Positions 48,913 to 59,350 of a stretch of 64,000 bases of DNA are shown one piece after another. Each line of letters starts with the position of its first letter. The stretch's first letter is position 1. The stretch is from Diplolepis rosae (lineage: Eukaryota > Arthropoda > Insecta > Hymenoptera > Diplolepididae). The DNA is taken from positions 248,001 through 312,000 of the forward strand of contig JAPYXD010000169.1 in NCBI GenBank assembly GCA_030998225.1, read 5' to 3'. The notes under the pieces were generated by a model. That model had not been told where the DNA came from, did no database searches, and saw nothing but the letters and a program-made list of their open reading frames with translations. The position numbers and the translations under genes were made by a program.

Positions 48913-49497
48913 TTACATATGGTTGGATTTAGGTCTAGAAGTTTTTTGGAAAAAAGGGGAAAATAGATTACTAAATGTTGAAGAGTTTCGTGGTGGAAGT
49001 GGAGGGGGAACTTGTGTTGATTTATCAGCTTTAAAAACATTCCGTCTACGGCACTCTTTTGTAGTATGCATTTGAGTGTTACAATATCTACATGAATTTT
49101 CCCATGATACTAATTTCGGTCTTGAATCAGTTTGAACACTTTGATTCTTCGTTTTTTTTGTTTCTTTACATTTATTATTATAAAAATCCTCATCGCAAAG
49201 ATCATAAGATCTTATTAATATTTGTAGTAATTTTAAAGCAGCTCTATTTTCGGCTAACTCGCTTGTAGGACCCGCTTGTACAGCAAAATGATCGTTTGTA
49301 TTAACTTGAGCAAGAAAAAATGATTTGGTTTTTGAATTTGGATCAGGATAAACGATGTATTGTGGTAACGGTAATCCATATTTTATCGTAAAATTTCTCA
49401 AAATTTCCACGTGGTTTAAAAGTCCCAGAGAGTCTGTTCTACATATCTTTTTTTTGTAACTTCGCACGTGGGTAGGCTCATCATAGTAATTCTCCAT
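48913..49497 (-). CDS. E4 dsRNA-binding/zinc-knuckle ORF B
   Basis: An intact 194-codon frame. Residues 28-96 match a double-stranded-RNA-binding domain closely: helix 1 EILRNFTIKYGLPLPQY, a three-strand sheet, then the last helix beginning AGPTSELAENRAALKLLQIL. A retroviral-type knuckle follows (C136, C139, H144, C149; CRYCNTQMHTTKEC), then a Pro-rich PPPLPPR stretch. An acceptor-like ACTGATTCAG lies about 14 bases before the ATG. Known viral proteins with this domain (for example in dicistroviruses and poxviruses) hide dsRNA from RNAi or innate sensors; the same role here is inference. The combination with a zinc knuckle is unusual. Confidence 0.8.
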   Translation of the reverse strand: MENYYDEPTHVRSYKKKICRTDSLGLLNHVEILRNFTIKYGLPLPQYIVYPDPNSKTKSFFLAQVNTNDHFAVQAGPTSELAENRAALKLLQILIRSYDLCDEDFYNNKCKETKKTKNQSVQTDSRPKLVSWENSCRYCNTQMHTTKECRRRNVFKADKSTQVPPPLPPRNSSTFSNLFSPFFQKTSRPKSNHM

Positions 49498-49534
49498 TAT
49501 AGATGATTTCCTGAATCAGTATGGAATATTTATA

Positions 49535-50266
49535 TTAGAATTTATTGTACTGATTGGGGGGTCTATATCCGCATTTAAAACATTTCTTAAAGCTTTTTCC
49601 AGAAAAAGGCGATGTAGTAGAAGTATTATTTCTTTTTATTTTATAAGGATTTATATTTTTAAAACGACTGTTAATATTAGGTTTTGTTATCTGACCACTC
49701 GTTGAAGGTTTTGGATCATTTATAAGTGATTCTTGGATTGTAACATGCAAATGTTCTAGTGAGTTTATTAAATTTACTTCACATTTTTTATCTTTTTGCA
49801 AAAGAAAATTTATTGTTTTTATAGCTGCGAAATCCATTGCTGTTTTTATTGTGTTTCCAATTCCTATTCGTTTGATATCATTAATAAAACAAATTGCTAT
49901 GTATGTTGAGTTTTTTGATGAAGTTTTTACTCGTAATACTGTATATTTTGGATACTCGATTTTATTTTGAGTACAAATTTCGTTTAATTTTTTGAAATTT
50001 TTACCAATAGAATTCGGTTGGACGTTTTCATTTGTTTCCTTTGATTCATTAATTAAGGCATTATATAAATTTTGTGCTACCTTTTGCTTTACGTTTTCTT
50101 TATCTTTGCCACTATTCATTATTATATAATTGTTATATTGTAAATTAACGTGAAATAGACATTCATTATTATTGGTTTGTTCAATGAGTATCTCATAAAT
50201 GAGGGGTGGATCTCCTCTTTGTTGAATAATTTTGTTTAGTAAGGTTGTGAAAGGAACATGCGACAT
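49535..50266 (-). CDS. E4 double dsRNA-binding ORF A
   Basis: An intact 243-codon frame with two dsRNA-binding domains. The first (residues 5-73) has LLNKIIQQRG, YEILIEQ and the basic end NSGKDKENVKQKVAQ. The second (90-158) has KLNEICTQN, YPKYTVLRV and GIGNTIKTAMDFAAIKTI; it has fewer lysines and may bind RNA weakly. A CFKCGY half-knuckle (residues 229-234) stands at the C-terminal end, with its His and last Cys missing. The splice acceptor before the ATG is weak (CATCTTAAAG). It ends 38 bases before ORF B, and the two may be duplicates of one ancestor. Confidence 0.8.
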   Translation of the reverse strand: MSHVPFTTLLNKIIQQRGDPPLIYEILIEQTNNNECLFHVNLQYNNYIIMNSGKDKENVKQKVAQNLYNALINESKETNENVQPNSIGKNFKKLNEICTQNKIEYPKYTVLRVKTSSKNSTYIAICFINDIKRIGIGNTIKTAMDFAAIKTINFLLQKDKKCEVNLINSLEHLHVTIQESLINDPKPSTSGQITKPNINSRFKNINPYKIKRNNTSTTSPFSGKSFKKCFKCGYRPPNQYNKF

Positions 50267-50478
50267 TCTTTAAGATGTTAGATTCGGATTGAATAATGTG
50301 ATCTACTAAGTTCTTCTTTTAGTTCAGAGTGAGGATAAAGAGTAGTCTTCGTACTATTATGATCTTTACCTGAATTGGTATTTTCGTTAGGAGTTGAACT
50401 TTTAGTTTCCTCTATGGGGTTTTGTGGTACTGAAGCTGTAAGCAGTGGTTGATGGCTCTCAGCGGGAGGTCCAGCAGG

Positions 50479-52246
50479 TCAGTTGGTACCTAAGTGTAAC
50501 AAAAGGTTAGTGACCGAATCCCAGAAGGCGCCTAGTAAATGGAGAGACCATCCAAATAATCTATGTAATGCATAACCATGAATAATGGTATCTGCTATTA
50601 ATTTGATCCCTCTAATTATTATAATTAATCCAATTAGACCTGCACTAGTAGTACCGAAATTTGTAAAAACTGTCCAAAATCTACCCCAAGCTGATTCAGC
50701 AATTTTATCAATTACTTCTTGGTTAAATAAATTTGTCAATGATATTCCTTGATTAATATTCGGATGTCCTGTTAATTCTCTAGCCAATTCTCATTTGTTT
50801 TTCTGCTGGAAACATTATATGATCTCGTAGCTTATCAAGGTCAAATTGAGAATAAATGCCACTTGTTGCTAAGGATGAAGGATTTGTGTATTTCCAGGTT
50901 GCTTTTGTGAGAGGTTTAACTATAGTTGGTGCTATGGATTCGACAGGATTTGGAAGTAATTTGTACCAGGTTTCTCCAAAAAGGTACATTGGTGGAAGGA
51001 AAGAATTGCAATTTGTTTGGATACCTGCTTTTGTTAATATATGAGTTCGTGGAGAAAGGAAAAAGGATTGATTTCCTCTAAATATTGGTAGTTGTAGATA
51101 ACATTCTTCAGTTTTGCGATATTTTACTTCAACCGGTATACATTTTACGATATGTACTACTTCTCCTGCAATTACTGACATATATCCTGGGCCTTTCATT
51201 AAACTTGCTGTTCAAGTATGCATCGTTGAGTAAGAACATCGTGATAAAGTCTATTTACTTCAGTGCGTATGTGTCGTTCTACATATATAAATTTAGAGTT
51301 GACGTATGTGAAAATGTCCATATTTTGAACTTCTAAATGTTTATTTTCTAAAAATGAATTCCCAGGTCTGGTTTCAAAAATTAATAATTTTGGATGTTCA
51401 GTTTGTATTAAAACGTAACTGCAAACTGGTTTTTCTTGTTTTTTCAGCCAGTACAAAGGTTATATCTTCAGTCGTTAAAGAATACAAGGTTTCAGAAATG
51501 TCTGTCGTGTTGTCATATGTTTTATTTGCTGGTCCTTCATAAATAATTTCATATTTGTTAAAATTACATACGTCATTAGGTAATGTATCCCAGAATGTTT
51601 GTCCATATTCTACGTCTGTACAGAATGTGTCTGAAAGTGTGCATATTATTCCAGATCCTAATTGAATTTTATTTGAATTTAAATGAATAGTCGCGTAATG
51701 TTCTTGTAAAGTTATTTTGAATATTGCTTGGACTACGACATTATTCCATGTTCCATATGGGTCAGAAAATTGTGTACCAGTACAGTCTCCATTAGGTGTT
51801 ACAGAACCTGCTAAAGTAACGCTATGAAATGAAGTTTCATTTACTTTTAACTTTGATATCTGAAGAGAAGGGGTTACTAAAAATGTTCCTATTGTGTGCA
51901 TTTGATTACATTGATCTCGTGTAACATCATGTATATATTCACTGTGGCCATTTGCAACTATGGAACTGTGAGAATGCATACCACAATGAGAGATGGCGCG
52001 TCGAATTTCTATTTTGCATTGTATTACTTTTGTATTTGAAAATCCAGTTAATTGTAAAAGTTGTATATAAACTCTTTCAACATGTACTTGAGATCGAGGT
52101 AGATCACATTCTCCTACCTCTAGTAAAGATAATGTCGTAATATTTGATTGATTTGAAACGCAATCGAATCCTATGATGGCGTAGACTGTTGTTATATAGT
52201 TGAATTTGCAAATGAGCAGTGCCAAAAGGAAGCCTCGTAATCCCAT
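50479..52246 (-). pseudogene. E4 glycoprotein 2, chuvirus-like, several frame breaks
   Basis: Four segments in changing frames (52246-51398, 51456-51199, 51199-50780, 50787-50479) follow the order of one glycoprotein. The first opens with a signal peptide (MGLRGFLLALLICK) and carries the TLSLLEVGECD region, CGMHSH and the long GSVTPNGDC / FSDPYGTW block. The later pieces have LMKGPGYM-type and NPSSLATSGIY blocks, then hydrophobic segments near the C-terminus. I recognise these as the glycoprotein of chuviruses, known to be captured by some arthropod retroelements. At least three disruptions make it non-functional. A fine acceptor (CCTCCTTTTTCCAG) ends at the ATG. Confidence 0.8.
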
Positions 52247-52393
52247 CTCTGGAAAAAGGAGGTTCCAATTAGCAGCTTGCTTTGTAAAAAAAGAATTAAT
52301 AAAATTACTTAATAAACAATTTTGTTGTTACTGTTATATATATATATATATTTTTTTTTTTATGATATTTATTAAGTTTTTTATTTTATGTAC

Positions 52394-52675
52394 TTAGTCT
52401 ATAATATCCAACATGTCAGCTATGACAATATGATCTGATAGGCGTAAACTGATAATCAAGTTTTTGTATGCGTCTGGTCCTCTTGTTTTGATTGTTGAAA
52501 AAATGTCTTTTATTGTATCTGGATTGTTTAGGTTTTTGCTCCATGTGGGAATATTACAGTCGTCTTGGTTAAAAATTCCAGTTTGAATTAAGTATGGCCA
52601 GAGAGCTACCATGTCGATAAAACAGGGAACTATTTTAATGAGATCATCTATGCGTTTGCGATGAATTTGATCCAT
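52394..52675 (-). CDS. E4 CARD-only protein, 93 aa
   Basis: An intact small ORF fills one death-fold domain and nothing else. The helical pattern and the motif TRGPDAYKNLIISL near residues 64-77, with a final helix ending IADML, are typical of CARD domains such as those in initiator caspases and Apaf-1-type adaptors. A CARD without any effector domain normally acts as a decoy that blocks apoptosome or inflammasome-type assembly. It may have been taken from a host gene. The ATG follows six bases after a TTATTCCAG acceptor. The identification is by eye, without a profile search. Confidence 0.7.
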   Translation of the reverse strand: MDQIHRKRIDDLIKIVPCFIDMVALWPYLIQTGIFNQDDCNIPTWSKNLNNPDTIKDIFSTIKTRGPDAYKNLIISLRLSDHIVIADMLDIID

Positions 52676-52893
52676 TATATCTGGAATAATGTGTTATGTC
52701 TAAATTTGTTGTATATATTTTTTATATAAAATATATATTTTTATATAAATTTTATATATGTATATTTTTTTTATTTTTGCCATTTATCGACAAAATAAAA
52801 TTTCTATATTTTGTTCAAATTGTATATGTATACATATTTTTTATAATTAAAGTAAAGATATTTTGTTTTTTATCATATTTTTTTTTTATTCGT

Positions 52894-55612
52894 CTACTTT
52901 TGTACTTGTACGTGTAAGCGTTTTAGTCCGTTAATGTGAACTACAGTAGGTTTGCCTTTATAGCTTATTTTGACATTCCCTTTTCCTAACACTTCCAATA
53001 TTTCATAAGGCCCTGTATAATGGTTCTCTAGTTTTTTTATTTTACCTCCTTTTAATAAAAATACGTTGTCTCCAATTTTTACTTCTAAAGGATTTATTTT
53101 TTTATCATAATATATTTTCGATTTTTCTTTTGCTGAAATAAGATTCTCTCTTGCTTGTGTTCGCATTTCGTGTAGTTGAGTTACAAAATTAATTAAATAA
53201 TCATCATACGTTTGTAATTTTTCTTGTTGTGATAAAGGTTCGCTGGAAGGTTCACGAGCTAATTTACCAAAAACCAATTCATAGGGTGTGCATTTTGTGC
53301 CTTCATGTACACTAGTATTATACGAGAACATTGCTAGTTCAAGCCAATCATCCCATTCTGAATATATAAGTTACCAGATTTTGTTTCAGGTAGTGGACCA
53401 ACAATGTCCATTGATATTTTTGCAAAAGCAGTAGTGGGTGTGTCTGTGATTACCATAGGATTTTTTGTTTTGACTCTGATTAATTTTTTCAGTTGACATT
53501 GTAAACAGCCTTGAATATATTTTTGAATGTCTACTTTCATATTTTCCCAAAAAAATTTTTGGCGAATTCGACTATAAGTTTTTATGACTCCTTTATGGCC
53601 TCCTAATGCTGAAGAATGAGCTTCTTCAATTAAATGAGTTCGTTGTTCTTTTGTTGGATATTGCGTTATTCCATTGCAAACTATAATTTTTGTAGTTGAA
53701 TTTGAAAAAATTGAGTCAAAAATAAATTTCACTTCTTCCCAAAGTATATGATTAATTCTGGAAGTTTTAGAAATACTAATTGACCGTAACTTCAGATTTT
53801 GAGATAATTCATGTAATGAGTATATTGATAATTTTATATTATTTAAAGTTTCGGATAAATTGTCTTTAGTTTCTTCTTCAATTGGAATTGCAAAATGGTA
53901 GTAGTTTCCTTTTTTAATCTCTTTTGCTATCCCTTTTTGTAAATTTTTAAATTTTGGTAAAATTTCACGTTTTTCTAAAGTTTTTGATCCGTTGTCGCGA
54001 GGAGTTCCATTTGTTGTAACAAAATATGCATAATTATCTTTTCGCATAGTTAATTGATCGCGACATTCAACTAAATTTTTCCTTGTTATAATTTTTTCTG
54101 TTTGAGAGTTTATAGGAGGAGGTTCTGGGGGTGGGCGATTATAATTATCATAATCTTTATCGATTTTTTCACAATTTATTTGAGATCTTCGGTTTAATCT
54201 CAAATTTTCTTCAAAATAAGGCTCTTCAAATTCTTCTTCCAATTTTTCTTCTTGGTTTTCTTCAAACTTCTCTTCAAAATTTTCCTCAAGATTGTCTTCA
54301 AAATTTTCTTCAAAATTCTGTTCGAAATTCTTTTCGAAATTGTCTTCAAGATCATCTTCAAAATTATCTTCCAAATTTTCTTCATAATTTTCTCCATCAT
54401 TTTCTTCGTGTGAGGTTTCAATGTCGTTGATTTCATCTTCTGAGGTTGAAAAATAATTCTCACTTTCTTCGCTTTCAAATTCATTAATATTTTTTCGCTT
54501 CTTGGCATTCTTCTTCATTTTGTTTTTTGCTTGAGCTTGTTTCAAATAATCTAAATAATCAGGATCAGAGTCGGAATCTGATTCTACTTGTGTTCGGTTT
54601 CCTTTTTGCATATTTATTTCTGGTAAATCATCTTCATATATTTGTTTTCTTGGTCTACCTCTCTTTCTTTTTGTTTGTGAGGGAATATTTTTCAAATTTG
54701 TAAGTAGATTTTTCCTTGGCCTACCTCGAGGTTTTTTCACAAGAGGTTTAGAAGAAAAATTTTTGTCTAATTTTTCTTGGATTTCATTTTGATTCAAATT
54801 TTTTGCTTTTTCTTGTTGTATTCTCTTTTGAGCTCTTGTGGTAATAGTTTTCCATGATAAATTTTCGTATTTTTTGGAAAACATTGGACTTAATAAACAT
54901 AATGTCATAAAATTAAGTTTTGAAGCCATATTTTTGAATAAATTTGTGTATTTTAAAATGTTCTCACCAATTTCACTAAATGATTCTTCACTAAGGAATT
55001 CTTGTAAAAATTCTGGAAATTTTGAGTTAATATTCAATATTTGGGCTTCTGAAATTTCGCTAAAATGATCTGCGTCGTCTGGTACGACTCCTGGATTCAA
55101 GTTTCTTCGTTTTAAAGGTCTTAACTCATTTTTAGAGTTTTCTTGTTTATTTCTTGTAAAAGTTTTCTTGAAAAACGTTTTTTCTTGAGAAGTCATAAAG
55201 GTATCATTGTCATCAACTTGTAAATATTTTGATTTCTCCTTGTTATCATCAATAGGGTTTCTTGAGAGAGCGTCTGCATTTACATTCATTTTTCCTGCTT
55301 TGTAAATTACATCAAAATCATATTCTGCGAGTTTTAATCTCCAATGTGATACTCGTGAACACGGGTCTTTAGAATTTTGAAACCAAACTAGAGGTTTGTG
55401 ATCAGTCACTAAGGTAAATTTTCTTCCATACAAATAAGGACGAAAATGAGTTACACAAAATATTATAGCAAGGGCTTCTTTTTCATATGTATCATATTTT
55501 TTCTCAGTATCACTTAGACTACGTGAAGCATATGCTATTGGTTTATCTTTACCTATTTTACCTTGTGATAAAATACCTCCTATTGCAAATCCTGAGGCAT
55601 CTGTCGGAGTAT
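52894..55612 (-). pseudogene. E4 RNase H, AT-hook/acidic linker and defective integrase
   Basis: An open frame from about 55612 to 53334 holds RNase H (TDHKPLVWF, NADALSR). It then has an unusually long linker with two AT-hooks, PRGRPRK and KRGRPRK (about 54740 and 54660), and a run of E/N/F repeats (about 54400-54200). After this come the zinc-binding part (GGHKG, CLQCQLKK) and the core start MDIVGPLPE. There the frame jumps, because most of the catalytic core, including the second Asp and the Glu, is deleted near 53335. The C-terminal domain remains at 53331-52894 (FSYNTSVHEG, ELVFGK). This integrase cannot work. Confidence 0.85.
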
Positions 55613-56914
55613 AAAGGGTTGAGAAAAATCAGGTCGTTGTAAAAGTGGTTCTTCACATAATTTTGCTTTTAAAATTTCGAAAGCTGCTTGTTGTTTTTCT
55701 GTCCAATTAAAAGGTATATCTTTTTTCAGAAGTTGAGTTAAAGGACTTGCAATTTTTGAAAATCCATCAATAAATCGTCTATAATATCCTGCTAAGCCTA
55801 AAAATTGTTTAACATTTTTCTGTGTTTTTGGAATTGGAAAGTTTTTTACAGCTATTATCTTTTTTGGATCTGGACGTACTCCATTTTTATCAATTATATG
55901 ACCTACATATCCTACTTCAGGTCGTAAAAATTCGCATTTGTCTGGTTGTAAGTGAAGATTTGCTTTTCTAAGTCTTTCTGCTAAATTATTGAATTTAATT
56001 TCGTGCTCTTCTAGAGTATTTGCATATATAACTATGTCATCAAGATATACAAAAAGTTCCGTTCCGATTAATCCAGTTAATGTTAAATCCATTAATCTCT
56101 GAAATGTGGCTGGTGCAGTTTTTAAACCTAAAGGCATTCTATCGAATTCGTAATGACCGTGAGGTGTAGAAAACGCGGTTTTATGCGAGTCTTTTGGGTC
56201 CATTTTTATATGGTGAAAACCGGCAGCTAAATCAAACACTGAAAAATATTTTGCTGACCCTAGAGAATCAAGTATATCGTTTATATTAGGTAGAGGATAC
56301 GAATCGCCAATTGTTTTTTCATTTAATTTACGAAAATCAAGAACCATTCTCCATTTTATTTTTCCTTGGGAATCAGGTTTTTTAGGAACTATCCACACTG
56401 GAGTGTTATATGGTGATTGTGAGGGCTTGATTATTTTATTTTTTAATAATTCATCGACTTGTCTTGTAATTTCTTCCTTGTGAACTGGGGAAAATCTATA
56501 TTGTCTTGAAAAAATTGGAGCGTCATCTACAGTAGGAACTGAATGTTGTAATACATTAGTAGCTTCAAGTGGTTCTCCTGGAATTTGAAATCTGTCTGCA
56601 TTATTTTTAATTAATTTTTCTACATGTTCATATTCATCTTGATTTAAGTGGTCTAATCGAAGAAGTTTTTTAATACATTCTACTCTGTCTTCGTCTGTTA
56701 CATTATAAAATTTGCATGAGTTAACTAGAGAATTGTCAGTTTTTAAAAAGTTATTTAATATTTTACTTGATAAATCTTCGTTATTTGTTTGTTTGAAAGT
56801 AATTAAATTTTCAATTTGTTTATAACATTCTTGTTCTTCAAAGTCTTCTAAATTAACTAATGGGACGGATAATGTAATTGGGATTTCATTTGTGTTTGCA
56901 AATTTTAAATAGGC
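55580..56914 (-). pseudogene. E4 reverse transcriptase
   Basis: A long open frame follows the protease after a TAA at 56915-56917 and runs to a frameshift near 55600. It contains VWIVPKK, VLDFRKLNEKT, FDLAAGFHHI, MPLGLKTAP and the catalytic YLDD motif, then the FLGLAGYYRRFI thumb block. RNase H continues in another frame. The enzyme core itself is unbroken. Gypsy RTs copy the RNA genome into DNA in the cytoplasm. Confidence 0.88.
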
Positions 56915-57367
56915 TTATCTCTTGTGATTTTTTACAACTGCGTCACCTACGTAGACTCCATCTTGGATATGCAATCGAGGTACATACCCTTCACTCTTTT
57001 CTGTATTTTTTATATTAACATAAAATGTTATAACTGTTCGAGCTGGAATAGTAAATGTATTGGTAGATTTAAAAGGGTAACAGTGGTTCTCAATTTCTAA
57101 GCATTTTGAAGTATAGTTTATATTCACACTATTATCTTGAAAAAATTCTGATCCCAATACTCCATCTTCTTCTACTGGGACTTCATTCGGAATAATGTTA
57201 AATATTGTTGGGTAACCAAAAATGTTTATTTTTACTTGTCCTAATGTGTAAAGTGGTAAATCATTAATTCCTGTAAGTTTTAATACGTTTTGGCTATTTA
57301 TTGGTACTTCAGGGTTGAGAACCTTTTGTTTAATTAAATTTCGAGCAGCACCAGTATCAATCATCAT
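56915..57367 (-). pseudogene. E4 aspartic protease
   Basis: The frame shows the active site MMIDTGAA, then GVLGSEFF as the second landmark of the retropepsin fold, and a C-terminal part with YVPRLHI. It ends at TAA (56915-56917), and the RT continues in the same frame directly behind. The stop may be a mutation or a read-through point. The start lies upstream of the first Met, within the gag-pol junction. Confidence 0.75.
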
Positions 57368-57486
57368 GTGTGTTGGATTTTTTAGACCTTCCGTTGATAT
57401 TATAATTGATGGAATTGAAGTGGACTTTGAAATATTTATTGTTTTTGTTGTATGATCGTTAGAAGTGGATGCCAGTGGTTCTCGAT

Positions 57487-59350
57487 TTATGCTTTCCTCA
57501 GTGCACCCGTGCTGGGGAGAGCTTTGGAGTTTTCCTGATTAGCTGTTTGTGATTGGTTATTTGGTCGTATCTTGCAGTCTCGTACTGAATGACCGGGTTG
57601 TTTACAGTAATTGCAAATTATTTCAGTATAATTTGAATTTTGTTGAGTGTTATTATTTTGTAAAAATCTATTTTCATATGGTTTATTTCGATTTTGAAAC
57701 TGTCCTGAGTTAAAGTTTTTATACTGTCCTGGATTCAATTGTCTATTAGTATTATTAACATTATTGTTATTATTGTAAAAATTTCTAGGAAAATTATTAT
57801 TATTGTTGTATCTTTGTTGTAAAAAATTATTATTGTTTCTATAATTGTTATTTCTATTTTGTAAAAAATGATTGCTGTTATTATTAAAATTATAATTTTT
57901 TTTTCTCAAAAAATTGTTATTTGGAAAATTATTGTAATTGTTTCCTTCAAAATTATTATTATTATTACCTCTTTCACCATTGAAATTAATATATCTTCGT
58001 TGGTTAGGATTCAAGAAATTTTGTTGTTTATTCTTAAGAACTGCATCTTGAGCTTTACTTAAATGAAAACATTTTTCAGTTGTGTGACCTGATTTTTTAC
58101 AAATTAAACAAATAGTTTTATTTTCAAGTACTACGTTGAATCAGGTGGTTTTATTACTTTTATTATTATTAGTTGATTCTTCGGTTTTTAAATAATCCGT
58201 ATTTCTATTTCTTCGCAGTGCAGAAGATGCAGCCAGTCTTCGTTCTATGTCTATTGTATCATTAACTACTTCCTTAAATGTGTCCTTTTCTTCTACACGA
58301 ATTTCTAACTCAGGACGCAAACCTCGTATAAAACATTGAATTACATCTCTTTCTAAATTTTGTTTGAAAGCATTATCTACCTGTCCGTAATTATTAAGTC
58401 TGTGAGCATCTTCTATTCTATCAGCAATTTCCTTAATTCTAGCAGCATAGGAAAGGACATTTTCTCTTTCCCACATAAATGTATTAACTAATTCTCCCTG
58501 CAATTGATATACGCTTTTCGCAGGTGCATATACTCTTTTCAATTTTTCTATTAATTCCTCTATTGTTGCATACGTTGACCCAAAAATACATTTTCGTGCC
58601 TTACCAGACAATTTACCTCTCAATAGACGTGCAAGATTTTCTTGGGCAGCAGGTGTCGGCAGCATTGCCTTTGCTTCCATGCAACCCTCAATAAAATGGG
58701 ACAATGGGAGGTTACTTCCGTCGAACAAAGGGACCACTTGCGTCGCGTAAGGATACCTGCTGGCTGTTAGGTATGGCTACGGCCATCTCTTCGTTGTTTA
58801 CTATTACGGGATTATCCTGATTTATGACTTCTGTATCGCTTTTGTCGTCGTCACTATCGTTGTTACTAATTAGAGAGTCGCGTGCCAATGAGGTTTTCAA
58901 TTTTTCTTTCAAAGTTCTTTTTTCTATTGTTATTACCGTTGAGCTTAGCAAGTTAGATCCGTCAAAATAAGATAACTCGTTCGTTAAAGTTTGATCTTGA
59001 TTACTAGATCCTGTCACAATGCTCAAATCTGGACAGAAACTTGAATGAAATCCGCTAGTATTACTAGAATTTTCACTTGATATGATTTGATCATTAATTA
59101 GAGTCTTGTCGAAACGTGAATCGTCTAGCTGAAGAGTGTTATCTAGTTCTTGTTCAGCAGAAAAAGTGTTCGAAATATCCTTGTATTTATTATAATCGAC
59201 TAAATTTTCTTTGATTTTACCTGATCTTTTTAGTTTCAAGGAATCTATTTGATTCTGATCTGCAATTTTTGCGAGTTGATTGTCTTGTTTTGCTTTACTA
59301 CGCGTAATAACTTTTTGGGCGGATTCTACAGGGGTATTTGAATTTGACAT
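57487..59350 (-). pseudogene. E4 gag, with one frameshift and one stop
   Basis: The N-terminal part (59350-58712) is Ser/Asp-rich and not recognised. The capsid part (58737-58141) has the QGELVNTFMWERE region typical of Gypsy gag and follows in another frame. An in-frame TGA at 58141-58143 precedes the nucleocapsid part. This has two knuckles, CLICKKSGHTTEKC (near 58080) and CNYCKQPGHSVRDC (near 57595), separated by a very Asn-rich stretch (57990-57690). Gag would assemble the particle and bind the RNA. The two breaks prevent a full-length product. Confidence 0.8.

Noticed and set aside
54131..54430. Plus-strand ORF with Leu/Gln/Asn repeats
   Set aside because: It is the antisense shadow of the acidic repeat in the E4 Pol linker.
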